This document shows, piece after piece, positions 16,745-25,308 of a stretch of 64,000 nucleotides of DNA. A program made the position numbers and the translations under genes. Below the pieces are notes generated by a model. The model did no database searches. It saw nothing but the letters and a program-made list of their open reading frames with translations, and had not been told where the DNA came from. Source of the stretch: UBA4615 sp046046245 (GTDB taxonomy: Bacteria; Pseudomonadota; Gammaproteobacteria; Burkholderiales; Burkholderiaceae_E); NCBI GenBank assembly GCA_046046245.1, contig JBJOKE010000054.1, forward strand, positions 1 to 64,000. The letters are read 5' to 3'. Each line of letters starts with the position of its first letter. Positions within the stretch are counted from its first letter, which is position 1.

Positions 16745-18745
16745 ATGATGAAGAAGCCCCTGCAGCCACGGACGCTGATCGCGGTCGGATACGACATCGC
16801 GGTCGCCTGCGCCGCCTGGACGATCACCTTCATCGCGCGCTACAACTTCTCGATGGCCGTCGAGCCGCGGGATGTGCTGCTGTCCACGCTGCCGGTCGTC
16901 GTCGCGATCCAGGTCGCCTGCTTCGTCCGCTTCGGCCTGTACCGCGGCATCTGGCGCTACGCGTCGATGCACGACATGCGGACGATCGCGGCCGCGGTCG
17001 GCGTCTCGGCGCTGATCGTCCCGGTGGTGCTGCTGCTCTGGCGGCACGGCCTGGGCGTGCCGCGGGTGCTGTACTTCCTGAATCCGCTGCTGCTGATCCT
17101 CTTCATGGGCGGCGGCCGGATCGCCTACCGCTGGTGGAAGGAGCACCGCCAGTTCAACGACGTGCGCCGGCTCGGCCGGCCGGTGCTGGTGCTGGGCGCC
17201 GGCGACGACGCGCGCCGGCTGCTGACCGAGCTCGAGCGCAGCGCGGCCTGGCAGGTCGTCGGGCTGCTCGACGAGAACCCGCAGAAGGTCGGGCGCACGC
17301 TCGGCGGGGCGGTGATCCTCGGCACCTGGGACGAGATCGCACCCGTCGCGGCGCGCACCGGTGCCCGGCACGCGATCCTCGCCCGCCCGGACGGCGAGGG
17401 CGATGCACGCCGTCGCGCGTTCGAGCTGTGCGAGCGGGCGGGTCTGCACATGCTGATCGCCCCCGACCTCGACCGGATGGCGCCGGGCAACGGCCGCATC
17501 GGCGAGATCCGGCAGATCGAGCTCGACGACCTGCTGCGCCGCTCGCCGGTGCAGCTCGACACCGCGGGCCTCGCGCAGCTGCTCGGCGGCCGCGTCGTGC
17601 TGGTCACCGGCGCCGGCGGCTCGATCGGCTCGGAGCTCACCCGCCAGATCGCCCGCTTCACGCCACAGGCGCTGGTGCTGGTGGAGTCGAGCGAATACGC
17701 GCTCTACCGCGTGCTGGAGGACCTGCGCCGGCTGTTCCCCGAGACCACCGTCTGGCCGCTGATCGGCGACGTCAAGGATCCGCGCCGCGTGGCCGAGGTG
17801 TTCGAGCGCTTCCGGCCCGACATCGTCGTGCACGCCGCCGCCTACAAGCACGTGCCGATGCTCGAGGAGCTGAACGCCTGGGAGGCGGTGCGCAACAACG
17901 TGATCGGCACCCGGGTGGTGGCACGCGCGGCGCTGCGCGCGAAGGTCCGCAAGTTCGTGTTCGTCTCGACCGACAAGGCGGTGAACCCCACGAACGCGAT
18001 GGGCGCCTCGAAGCGGCTGGCCGAGCTGATGCTGCTGAACGCGCACGCGATCGACGGCCTGCCGGTGGTGATCGTCCGCTTCGGCAACGTGCTGGGCTCG
18101 AGCGGCAGCGTGATCCCGAAGTTCCGCCAGCAGATCGCACGCGGCGGCCCGGTCACGGTCACCCACCCCGAGATCACCCGCTATTTCATGTCGATCCCCG
18201 AGGCCACGCAGCTGGTGCTGCAGGCAGGCCTGATGGGCTCGGGCGGCGAGACCTTCCTGCTCGACATGGGCGACCCGGTGCGCATCGCCGAGCTCGCCCG
18301 CGACATGATCCGGCTCTCGGGCTTCACCGAGGACGAGATCCCGATCGTCTACAGCGGGCTGCGGCCCGGCGAGAAGCTCTACGAGGAGCTGCTGGGCAGC
18401 GACGAGACCACGCTGCCCACCCGTCATCCGAAGCTGCGGATCTCGCGCTCGATGGAGGCACCGGCCGCCGGCTGGGCGAGCTCGGTGCAGACCTGGCTCG
18501 ACTCGGAGCACGGCTGGTCCGACGCGGAGGTGCGCGGCTGGCTGCGGCACTTCGTGCCCGAATACGCGCCCGCCCCGGGCCTGGACGTGGTCGCGCCGTC
18601 CGCAGCCGCGCTGCACGCCGCGTCCGCGGCGCCGGCCGACGGCGACGAGGCCGCGTCGCGACTGCGGCTGGTGTCGGGCGCCGGCGCGCCGCGAGCCGAG
18701 CTACGGCCGCTGCGCCGCCCGGGCACGGACCCGTCCGCGGAGTGA
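16745..18745 (+). CDS. UDP-GlcNAc 4,6-dehydratase, membrane type (WbpM/PglF/CapD family)
   Basis: A 666-residue protein with four N-terminal membrane helices (residues 1-125), a Rossmann domain with VLVLGAGDDARRLL (about 145-158), and a catalytic dehydratase domain from about residue 275. The latter has VLVTGAGGSIGSEL for NAD, the STDKAVNPTNAMGASKR segment with Met in place of the usual Tyr and catalytic Lys, and RPGEKLYEELL. The Met-x-x-x-Lys form is characteristic of WbpM/PglF 4,6-dehydratases. The product is UDP-4-keto-6-deoxy-GlcNAc, the precursor of QuiNAc, FucNAc or bacillosamine. It probably shares an mRNA with the WecA-like gene. The C-terminal 55 residues are low-complexity Ala/Asp. 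Confidence 0.92.
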   Translation: MMKKPLQPRTLIAVGYDIAVACAAWTITFIARYNFSMAVEPRDVLLSTLPVVVAIQVACFVRFGLYRGIWRYASMHDMRTIAAAVGVSALIVPVVLLLWRHGLGVPRVLYFLNPLLLILFMGGGRIAYRWWKEHRQFNDVRRLGRPVLVLGAGDDARRLLTELERSAAWQVVGLLDENPQKVGRTLGGAVILGTWDEIAPVAARTGARHAILARPDGEGDARRRAFELCERAGLHMLIAPDLDRMAPGNGRIGEIRQIELDDLLRRSPVQLDTAGLAQLLGGRVVLVTGAGGSIGSELTRQIARFTPQALVLVESSEYALYRVLEDLRRLFPETTVWPLIGDVKDPRRVAEVFERFRPDIVVHAAAYKHVPMLEELNAWEAVRNNVIGTRVVARAALRAKVRKFVFVSTDKAVNPTNAMGASKRLAELMLLNAHAIDGLPVVIVRFGNVLGSSGSVIPKFRQQIARGGPVTVTHPEITRYFMSIPEATQLVLQAGLMGSGGETFLLDMGDPVRIAELARDMIRLSGFTEDEIPIVYSGLRPGEKLYEELLGSDETTLPTRHPKLRISRSMEAPAAGWASSVQTWLDSEHGWSDAEVRGWLRHFVPEYAPAPGLDVVAPSAAALHAASAAPADGDEAASRLRLVSGAGAPRAELRPLRRPGTDPSAE

Positions 18746-18782
18746 GCCCGGGTCCTCGCGCGCCCGGCCGCCGGAGGCCGCG

Positions 18783-19604
18783 GTGACGCTCGCGATCGGC
18801 GACCTGCAGGGCTGCGACGGCGCGCTGCGGCAGCTGCTGGCCGACAGCGGTGCCGAGGCCTCCGACGAGCCGTTGTGGTTCGCCGGCGACCTGGTCAACC
18901 GCGGCCCCGACTCGCTGCGCGCGCTGCGCCGCGTCCGTGCGCTCGGCGCACGCGCGACCGTGGTGCTCGGCAACCATGACCTGCACCTGCTCGCGGCCGC
19001 CGCCGGCGCCCGCGCGCCGCGCCGCGACGACACGCTCGGCCCGATCCTCGCGGCGCCCGATCGCGACGCGCTGATCGACTGGCTCCGCCGGCGCCCGCTC
19101 GCGCATCGCGACGGCGACCGCCTGATGGTCCACGCCGGCGTGTTCCCGCAGTGGACCGCCGAGCAGGCGGTGGCGCTGTCGGACGAGGTCTCGCGGGTGC
19201 TGTCCGGGCCGGACTGGGGCGACTTCCTGCATGCGATGTACGGCAACCGGCCGGACCGCTGGGAGGACGCGCTGTCGGGCGACGACCGGCTGCGGGCGAT
19301 CGTCAACGGGCTCACCCGGATCCGCTTCGTCCATCCGGACGGACGGATGGACTTCGACGTGAAGGAAGGCGCGGCGGCCGCGCCGCCGGGTCTGCTGCCG
19401 TGGTTCGACGCGCCGGGGCGGCGGACCGCCGGTTCCGTCACCGTGGTCTTCGGCCACTGGTCGACCCTGGGGCTGCTGCTGCGGCCCGACCTCGTCGCGC
19501 TCGACACCGGCTGTGTGTGGGGCGGCGCGCTGACCGCGGTCCGGCTCGAGGACCGCGCGGTGGTCCAGGTCCGCTGCGCGCAGGCCCGGGCGCCGGGCCT
19601 CTAG
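18783..19604 (+). CDS. apaH: symmetrical bis(5'-nucleosyl)-tetraphosphatase
   Basis: Hydrolyses Ap4A to two ADP. The 273 residues match ApaH. Calcineurin-type metallophosphatase motifs are present: AIGDLQGCDGALRQLL (metal-binding Asp), WFAGDLVNRGPDSL, VLGNHDLHLLAAA and VHAGVFPQW; C-terminal FGHWSTLGL and TGCVWGG complete the family pattern. The GTG start at 18783 is immediately preceded by CCGGAGG. Its TAG stop at 19602-19604 overlaps the TAG stop of the convergent plsC gene at 19601-19603. Confidence 0.95.
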   Translation: MTLAIGDLQGCDGALRQLLADSGAEASDEPLWFAGDLVNRGPDSLRALRRVRALGARATVVLGNHDLHLLAAAAGARAPRRDDTLGPILAAPDRDALIDWLRRRPLAHRDGDRLMVHAGVFPQWTAEQAVALSDEVSRVLSGPDWGDFLHAMYGNRPDRWEDALSGDDRLRAIVNGLTRIRFVHPDGRMDFDVKEGAAAAPPGLLPWFDAPGRRTAGSVTVVFGHWSTLGLLLRPDLVALDTGCVWGGALTAVRLEDRAVVQVRCAQARAPGL

Positions 19605-20419
19605 GCGCCTGCGCGCGCCGCGCGCAGCGCCTCGGGGACGCTGTCGTCGAGCGGCAGCCCGAGCCGCGCGGCGATCGCCTCGCGCGCCTCGCGCGCCGCC
19701 TGCTGGCGGGTGAGGCCGGGCGACGGCGGGATCGCCGGCAGCACGTGCAGCTCGACGATCAGCCGCGGATGCCCGGTAACGCGCCACAGCGACTGCAGGA
19801 AGGTGGTGTCTCCGACGAACATCGCCGCATGGCTCGGCTGCCCGTCGGGATCGACGTAGCGCAACCCCAGCGGGACGATCGGGCAGCCGACGTTCAGCGC
19901 CGACTGGATCAGGTTGCCGTGGAACGGCAGCAGCCGGTGCCCGTCGCTGGTCGTGCCCTCGGGGAACACCGCCGCGCGCAGCCCAGCCGACAGCTTCGCG
20001 CCCATCCGCTGGATCACGGCGTGGACCGCGTGCCGACGGCCGCGCTCGATGAACACCGTGCCGGTGCGCGCCACCAGCGTGCCCACCAGCGGCCAGGTCG
20101 CGATCTCGGCCTTCGCGGCGAAGGAGGCGGGCGCCAGCCCGTCGATCGCGAAGATGTCGAGCCAGGAGACGTGATTGACCAGCAGCAGCCGACCGTGCCC
20201 GGGTCCGTCACGGCCTCGCAGCCGGTCGAGCGATTCGCCGCCGGGCGCGACATGCTCGACGACCCGTGTGCCGCAGGCCGCCATCAGCCAGCGCGACCAG
20301 GTGGCGATCAGCCGCTCGCGGCCGGCGGTGCCCACCAGCGGGAACACGGCGAAGACCGTGGCGAGGCCGCCCAGCAGCAGCGCGACCAGCGCGGGAATCC
20401 GCCAGAGGCGGTACGGCAC
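19601..20419 (-). CDS. plsC: 1-acyl-sn-glycerol-3-phosphate acyltransferase family protein
   Basis: 272 residues of the PlsC/LPLAT family, which acylates lysophosphatidic acid in phospholipid synthesis. An N-terminal membrane helix (PALVALLLGGLATVFAV) precedes the catalytic motif LLVNHVSWLDIF (H-x4-D), GTVFIERGRR and AAVFPEGTTSDG. The start is GTG at 20419, eight bases before... the rfbC stop, based on the anchor helix; an upstream frame has no sensible extension. Related ornithine lipid or lyso-lipid acyltransferases look similar. The gene lies between the rhamnose genes and apaH; in many Burkholderiales plsC sits next to pyrC, so the rfb genes may have been inserted between them. Confidence 0.85.
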   Translation of the reverse strand: MPYRLWRIPALVALLLGGLATVFAVFPLVGTAGRERLIATWSRWLMAACGTRVVEHVAPGGESLDRLRGRDGPGHGRLLLVNHVSWLDIFAIDGLAPASFAAKAEIATWPLVGTLVARTGTVFIERGRRHAVHAVIQRMGAKLSAGLRAAVFPEGTTSDGHRLLPFHGNLIQSALNVGCPIVPLGLRYVDPDGQPSHAAMFVGDTTFLQSLWRVTGHPRLIVELHVLPAIPPSPGLTRQQAAREAREAIAARLGLPLDDSVPEALRAARAGA

Positions 20420-20424
20420 GACGG

Positions 20425-20973
20425 TCAGTCGTAGAGATCGGCGGACTCGAGGCGCGGCGCGGCCGCGTCCTTCGCCGCGAGCGTCGGCGCCAGCCCGGCG
20501 AGCGGCCAGTCGATGCCGATCGCGGGATCGTTCCACAGCACGCTGCGCTCGTGCTCGGGATACCAGTAGTCGGTCGTCTTGTAGAGGAAGTCGGCCGACT
20601 CGCTGAGCACGAGGAAGCCGTGACCGAAGCCCGGCGGAATCCACATCTGCCGGTGAGAGACCGCATCGAGCCGCGCGCCGAACCACTTGCCGAACTGCGG
20701 CGACGAGCGCCGCAGGTCGACGACCACGTCGAACACCTCGCCCGAGGTCACGCGCACCAGCTTGCCCTGCGGCTTCACCATCTGGTAGTGCAGCCCGCGC
20801 AGCACGCCGCGCGACGAGCGCGAGTGGTTGTCCTGCACGAAGGGCAGCGCGACGCCGGTCGTCTCGCGGAACGTGCGCTCGTTCCAGCTCTCCAGGAAGA
20901 AGCCGCGCGCGTCGCCGAACACCTTCGGCTCCAGGACCAGCACGCCGGGCAGCGGAGTCTCGATCACCTTCAT
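20425..20973 (-). CDS. rfbC: dTDP-4-dehydrorhamnose 3,5-epimerase
   Basis: Third step of dTDP-L-rhamnose synthesis. The 182 residues match RmlC. The cupin has PKVFGDARGFFLESWN near the N-terminus, FVQDNHSRSSRGVLRGLHYQ (with the catalytic His near residue 62), FDVVVDLRRSSPQFG, and WIPPGFGHGFLVLSE. The ATG at 20973 follows the rfbA stop by 11 bases, and rfbB-rfbA-rfbC form one minus-strand unit. It ends six bases before the plsC start. Confidence 0.96.
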   Translation of the reverse strand: MKVIETPLPGVLVLEPKVFGDARGFFLESWNERTFRETTGVALPFVQDNHSRSSRGVLRGLHYQMVKPQGKLVRVTSGEVFDVVVDLRRSSPQFGKWFGARLDAVSHRQMWIPPGFGHGFLVLSESADFLYKTTDYWYPEHERSVLWNDPAIGIDWPLAGLAPTLAAKDAAAPRLESADLYD

Positions 20974-20984
20974 CGGTCGGATCC

Positions 20985-21866
20985 TCAGAGCGCCTTGTCG
21001 GACAGCACCCGCATCAGGTACTGGCCGTAACCGTTCTTCGACAGGGGACGCGCGAGCGCCTCGAGGTGGGCCGCGTCGATCCAGCCGGCACGGTACGCGA
21101 TCTCCTCGGGACAGGCGACCTTCAGGCCCTGACGCGACTCGATGGTCTCGATGAACGCCGAGGCCTGCAGCAGCGACTCGTGCGTGCCGGTGTCGAGCCA
21201 CGCGTAGCCGCGACCCATGACCTCGACCTCGAGCTCGCCGAGCTCGAGGTAGCGGCGGTTCACGTCGGTGATCTCGAGCTCGCCGCGCGCCGACGGCTTC
21301 ACCGCCGCGGCGATGTCGCAGACGCGCTCGTCGTAGAAGTACAGGCCGGTGACCGCGTAGCGCGAGCGCGGAGCCGCCGGCTTCTCCTCGAGGCTGATCG
21401 CGTGGCGGTTCTCGTCGAACTCCACCACGCCGTAACGCTCGGGATCGTGGACGTGATAGGCGAAGACCGTGGCACCCGAGCTCCGGTCGGCCGCACGGCG
21501 GACCATGCCGGCGAGGTCGTGGCCGTAGAACAGGTTGTCGCCGAGGATCAGCGCGGACGGGTCGCCGCCCACGAAGTCGCGGCCGAGCAGGAAGGCCTGC
21601 GCGAGGCCGTCCGGCGAGGGCTGCACGCAGTACGACAGGTTCAGGCCCCAGGCGCTGCCGTCGCCCAGCAGCTCGGCGAAACGCGGGGTGTCCGACGGGG
21701 TCGAGATCACGAGGATGTCCCGGATGCCGGCCAGCATCAGCACCGACAGCGGGTAGTAGATCATCGGCTTGTCGTAGACCGGCAGCAGCTGCTTCGAGAC
21801 GGCCTTGGTGACCGGATACAGCCGCGTGCCGGACCCGCCGGCGAGGATGATGCCCTTGCGTGCCAT
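20985..21866 (-). CDS. rfbA: glucose-1-phosphate thymidylyltransferase
   Basis: First step of dTDP-L-rhamnose synthesis: dTTP plus glucose 1-phosphate to dTDP-glucose. The 293 residues match RmlA. It contains GIILAGGSGTRLYPVTKAVS at residues 5-24, LPVYDKPMIYYPLS, ILGDNLFYGHDL and AWLDTGTHESLLQAS. Reads directly after rfbB with a 31-base gap and before rfbC with 11. Confidence 0.97.
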   Translation of the reverse strand: MARKGIILAGGSGTRLYPVTKAVSKQLLPVYDKPMIYYPLSVLMLAGIRDILVISTPSDTPRFAELLGDGSAWGLNLSYCVQPSPDGLAQAFLLGRDFVGGDPSALILGDNLFYGHDLAGMVRRAADRSSGATVFAYHVHDPERYGVVEFDENRHAISLEEKPAAPRSRYAVTGLYFYDERVCDIAAAVKPSARGELEITDVNRRYLELGELEVEVMGRGYAWLDTGTHESLLQASAFIETIESRQGLKVACPEEIAYRAGWIDAAHLEALARPLSKNGYGQYLMRVLSDKAL

Positions 21867-21897
21867 GGGGGAGCTCCGTTCGGGGGGACGGATCGGC

Positions 21898-22965
21898 TCA
21901 GCGGCCGGCGTAGTTGCGCGAGACCCAGTTCCGGTAGTCGCCGCTGACGATGTCGGCGACCCAGTCCTGATGGTCGAGGTACCAGCGGACCGTCTCGCGG
22001 ATGCCGGTCTCGAAGGTCTGCGCGGGCCGCCAGCCGAGTTCCTCGGCGATCCGGCGCGCGTCGATCGCGTAGCGCCGGTCGTGGCCGGGGCGGTCGGTGA
22101 CGAAGGTGATCTGGTCGCGGTACGAGCGGCCGCCCGCGGCCGGCTTCATCTCGTCGAGCAGGTCGCAGATCGTGTGGACCACCTGCAGATTGGTCTTCTC
22201 GTTCCAGCCGCCGACGTTGTAGACCCGGCCCGCCTCGCCGCGCGCGAGCACCGCGCGGATCGCGCTGCAGTGGTCGCCGACGTACAGCCAGTCGCGCACG
22301 TTCGAGCCGTCACCGTAGATGGGCAGCGGCTTGCCGGCGAGCGCGTTGTGGATCACCAGCGGGATCAGCTTCTCGGGGAACTGGTAGGGGCCGTAGTTGT
22401 TCGAGCAGTTCGTCGTCAGCACCGGCATCCCGTAGGTGTGGTGCCAGGCGCGCACGAGATGGTCGGAGGCCGCCTTGCTCGCGGAATACGGGCTGTTCGG
22501 CTCGTAGGCCTTGGTCTCGGCGAACGGCGGGTCCTGGGGTCCGAGCGAGCCGTAGACCTCGTCGGTGGAGACGTGCAGGAAGCGGAAGGCGTCCCGTTCG
22601 GCGCCGGCCAGCCCGCGCCAGTGCGCGAGCGCCGCCTGCAGCAGCGTGAAGGTGCCCTCGACGTTCGTCTTCACGAACGCGCCGGGCCCGTGGATCGAGC
22701 GGTCGACGTGCGACTCGGCGGCGAAGTGGACGATCGCGCGCGGCCGGTGCTCGGCGAACAGCCTGCCGACCAGGTCGGCGTCGCAGATGTCGCCGTGGAC
22801 GAAGGCATGACGCGGGTCGTCGCGGACCGGCGCGAGGTTCGCCAGGTTGCCCGCGTAGGTCAGTGCGTCGAGGCTGACGACCGCGTCGCCTTCCTCGGCG
22901 ATCCACTGGTGGACGAAGTTCGAGCCGATGAAGCCGGCGGCGCCGGTGACGAGGATCGTTCCCAT
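21898..22965 (-). CDS. rfbB: dTDP-glucose 4,6-dehydratase
   Basis: Second step of dTDP-L-rhamnose synthesis. The 355 residues match RmlB: ILVTGAAGFIGSNFVHQW at the N-terminus, HFAAESHVDRSI, STDEVYGSLG, and the catalytic YSASKAASDHLVRAW. The ATG at 22965 is chosen because the NAD motif follows directly; a frame to 23088 adds unlikely sequence. A TACAAT box ends only seven bases before this ATG, so the mRNA may be leaderless. It heads the rfbB-rfbA-rfbC unit and is divergent from rfbD. Confidence 0.96.
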   Translation of the reverse strand: MGTILVTGAAGFIGSNFVHQWIAEEGDAVVSLDALTYAGNLANLAPVRDDPRHAFVHGDICDADLVGRLFAEHRPRAIVHFAAESHVDRSIHGPGAFVKTNVEGTFTLLQAALAHWRGLAGAERDAFRFLHVSTDEVYGSLGPQDPPFAETKAYEPNSPYSASKAASDHLVRAWHHTYGMPVLTTNCSNNYGPYQFPEKLIPLVIHNALAGKPLPIYGDGSNVRDWLYVGDHCSAIRAVLARGEAGRVYNVGGWNEKTNLQVVHTICDLLDEMKPAAGGRSYRDQITFVTDRPGHDRRYAIDARRIAEELGWRPAQTFETGIRETVRWYLDHQDWVADIVSGDYRNWVSRNYAGR

Positions 22966-22972
22966 GCGACCG

Positions 22973-22978
22973 ATTGTA
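22973..22978 (-). promoter_or_regulatory. TACAAT -10 box seven bases before rfbB ATG
   Basis: On the minus strand TACAAT is followed by CGGTCGC and the rfbB ATG. A transcription start about seven bases after a -10 box would fall at or next to the ATG. No clear -35 lies upstream, and no ribosome binding site separates box and start. The same spacing is seen at yqgE. Confidence 0.45.
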
Positions 22979-23030
22979 CCCGCCGGGTTTCGCGCCCTCC
23001 GCGGAGGCGGCCGCCGGACGGCACTTGCGG

Positions 23031-23036
23031 CACAAT
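23031..23036 (+). promoter_or_regulatory. possible -10 box for rfbD
   Basis: CACAAT followed by CGGTGGCC, 42 bases before the rfbD ATG in the 113-base rfbB/rfbD divergent gap. The -35 position is GC-rich. Confidence 0.3.
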
Positions 23037-23078
23037 CGGTGGCCGCGCGCCGTGGCGCGCATCCCCAGCCGATCCCCG

Positions 23079-23996
23079 ATGAAAGCACTGATCCTCGGCC
23101 GCAACGGCCAGCTCGGATGGGCGCTCGAGCGCCGCCTGCAGGGCCGTGCCGACGTGGTGGCCCTCGGCCGCGACGCGCTCGACGCCGCCGACCCGGCGGC
23201 CCTCGCCGCGGCGGTCGACGCCGCCCGACCGACGGTCGTCTTCAACGCCGCGGCCTACACCGCGGTCGACCGCGCCGAGACCGAGGTCGACGCCGCCTAC
23301 GCGGTCAACGCCCGCGCGCCCGGCGTGCTCGCGGCGGCCTGCGCGAAGCACGGGGCGATCCTCGTCCACTACTCGACCGACTACGTGTTCGACGGCTCGA
23401 AGGCCGGCCGGTGGGTCGAGACCGACGCCACCGGGCCGCTGTCGGTCTACGGTGCGTCGAAGCTCGCCGGCGAGGAAGCGGTGCTCGCGACCCCGTGCGC
23501 GGCGGTGATCCTGCGCACCAGCTGGGTCTACGGCGACCACGGTGCGAACTTCGCGAAGACGATGCTGCGGCTCGCGACCGAGCGCGATGCGCTGCGGGTG
23601 GTGGCCGACCAGCACGGCACCCCGACCTGGGCGGGGCGACTGGCCGAGGCGAGCGAGACGATCGCGCGGCAGGCGCTCGCCGCCGGCGACGCGGCGGGCT
23701 GGCTCGGCGAGCGGCGCGGGGTGTACCACGCGTCGGCGGCGGGTGCGACGACCTGGGCCGACTACGCGCGCCGGCTGATCGCGACGGCGGCCACCCTGCC
23801 CGCCTTCGCGTCGCGGCTCAGGGTCCGGGCCGAGCAGGTCGAGCCGATCCCCGCGTCGGCCTACCCGACGCCGGCACGGCGGCCGTCGAACTCGCTGCTC
23901 GACGGCGCGAAGCTCGATCGGACCTTCGGCATCGCGTTCCCCGACTGGGAGCTCGACGTGGACGCGTTCGTGCGGCGCCTGGCCGAGGCGGGCTGA
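23079..23996 (+). CDS. rfbD: dTDP-4-dehydrorhamnose reductase
   Basis: Last step of dTDP-L-rhamnose synthesis, NADPH-dependent reduction. The 305 residues match RmlD. It begins MKALILGRNGQLGWALER, has VFNAAAYTAVDRAE (RmlD signature), VHYSTDYVFDG, and the catalytic YGASKLAGEEAV. The ATG at 23079 is chosen over an upstream in-frame codon at 22974. Unlike the common rfbBDAC order, rfbD is alone on the opposite strand, sharing the divergent gap with rfbB. It is convergent with pyrC', 15 bases apart. Confidence 0.96.
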   Translation: MKALILGRNGQLGWALERRLQGRADVVALGRDALDAADPAALAAAVDAARPTVVFNAAAYTAVDRAETEVDAAYAVNARAPGVLAAACAKHGAILVHYSTDYVFDGSKAGRWVETDATGPLSVYGASKLAGEEAVLATPCAAVILRTSWVYGDHGANFAKTMLRLATERDALRVVADQHGTPTWAGRLAEASETIARQALAAGDAAGWLGERRGVYHASAAGATTWADYARRLIATAATLPAFASRLRVRAEQVEPIPASAYPTPARRPSNSLLDGAKLDRTFGIAFPDWELDVDAFVRRLAEAG

Positions 23997-24011
23997 GCGC
24001 GCGCGCGTCCG

Positions 24012-25286
24012 TCAGCGCTCGAACGCCGGGCGGCCGCCGACGATCGTCGCCTTCACCCGTCCGAGGACCTCGCGACCGGCGAACGGCGTGTGGCGGCCCT
24101 GGCTGAGCAGCGTCGCGGCCGACACCACCCAGGGCTCCTCGGGATCGAACAGCACGACGTCGGCCGGCGCGCCGGGTGCGAGCGAGCCGCCGCCGCAGCG
24201 GGCGATCCGCTCCGGATCGCGCGTGAGCCGCGAGATCACGACCGGCATCGGGACGTTCGCCCGCTTCGCCCAGGCGAGCGTCAGCGGCAGCAGCAGCTCG
24301 AGGCCGGTGACACCCGGCTCGGCCTCGCCGAAGGGCACCAGCTTCGCGTCGTCGTCGACCGGCGTGTGGTCCGAGCACACCGCGTCGATCGTGCCGTCGG
24401 CGAGCGCGGCGCCGAGCGCGTCGCGGTCGCGCTGCGTGCGGAACGGCGGGTCGACGCGGCACGAGGTGTCGAAGAAGCCGATGTCGACGTCGGTCACGTG
24501 CAGGTGGTGGACCGCGACGTCGGCGGTGATCGGCAGCCCCTCGCGGCGCGCCGCGCGGACCAGCTCGACGCCCGCGGCCGACGACAGCCGGCACAGGTGC
24601 ACGCGGCAGCCGTTGCCGCGCACCAGCTCGAAGATCGTGTTGAGCGCGACCGTCTCCGAGGTGGTCGGCACGCCGGGCAGCCCGAGCCGCCCGGAGACCG
24701 GCCCGCTGTGCGCGACACCGCCGCGCGACAGCCACGCGTCCTGCGGCTGCAGCCACACCGTGAAGCCGAAGCTCTTCGCGTACTGCATCGCACGCGCGAG
24801 CACCTGGGTATCGACGAGCGGCACGGTTGCCTGCGAGAAGCCCACGCAGCCGGCCTCGGCGAGCTCGGCCATCTCGGTGATCACCTCGCCCTTGAGACCG
24901 ACGGTCAGCGCACCCAGCGGATAGAGGTGCGTGCGCGCGAGGCTGCGCGCGCGGTGCTTCAGCATCTCGACCAGCCCTGGCTCGTCGAGCGTCGGGTCGG
25001 TATCGGGCGGGCAGACGAGGCGCGCGACGCCGCCGGCGAGCGCGGCCTGCATCTCGGACTCGAGCGTGGCCTTGTACTCGAAGCCCGGCTCGCGCAGCCG
25101 CGCCGACAGGTCGACGAGGCCGGGGCAGGCGACGAGGCCCCCGGCGTCGATCCGGCGGTCGGCCTCGAAGCCGTCGGGGCGCGTGCCGACGGCGGCCACG
25201 CGGCCGTCGGCGAGGTACAGGTCGGTGATCGCGTCGAGCCCGCTGGCGGGGTCGACGACGCGGGCGCCGGTGATGTGCAGTCTCAT
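24012..25286 (-). CDS. pyrX: non-catalytic dihydroorotase homologue (PyrC'/PyrX)
   Basis: A 424-residue amidohydrolase-fold protein of the dihydroorotase family, directly downstream of pyrB. Active dihydroorotases carry HxH in the sequence PGLVDLHVHLREPG; here the stretch reads PGLVDLSARLREPG at about residue 53-66, so the two zinc-binding histidines are replaced by Ser and Arg. Later His residues (VHLCRLSS, VHHLHVTD) and the CSDHTP motif remain. Known pyrB-linked PyrC' proteins in Pseudomonas have lost zinc ligands and act as structural partners of aspartate transcarbamoylase. The same role is inferred; an active PyrC must be elsewhere. Confidence 0.88.
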   Translation of the reverse strand: MRLHITGARVVDPASGLDAITDLYLADGRVAAVGTRPDGFEADRRIDAGGLVACPGLVDLSARLREPGFEYKATLESEMQAALAGGVARLVCPPDTDPTLDEPGLVEMLKHRARSLARTHLYPLGALTVGLKGEVITEMAELAEAGCVGFSQATVPLVDTQVLARAMQYAKSFGFTVWLQPQDAWLSRGGVAHSGPVSGRLGLPGVPTTSETVALNTIFELVRGNGCRVHLCRLSSAAGVELVRAARREGLPITADVAVHHLHVTDVDIGFFDTSCRVDPPFRTQRDRDALGAALADGTIDAVCSDHTPVDDDAKLVPFGEAEPGVTGLELLLPLTLAWAKRANVPMPVVISRLTRDPERIARCGGGSLAPGAPADVVLFDPEEPWVVSAATLLSQGRHTPFAGREVLGRVKATIVGGRPAFER

Positions 25287-25308
25287 CGTGGGTCTCGTCG
25301 CCGGCCGG

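Noticed and set aside
22966..23088. An rfbB start at 23088
   Set aside because: The extension is Arg/Ala-rich, unlike RmlB, and would overlap the start of divergent rfbD.
24012..25286. An active dihydroorotase
   Set aside because: The HxH zinc ligands are absent; the pyrB-linked context fits the inactive structural form.
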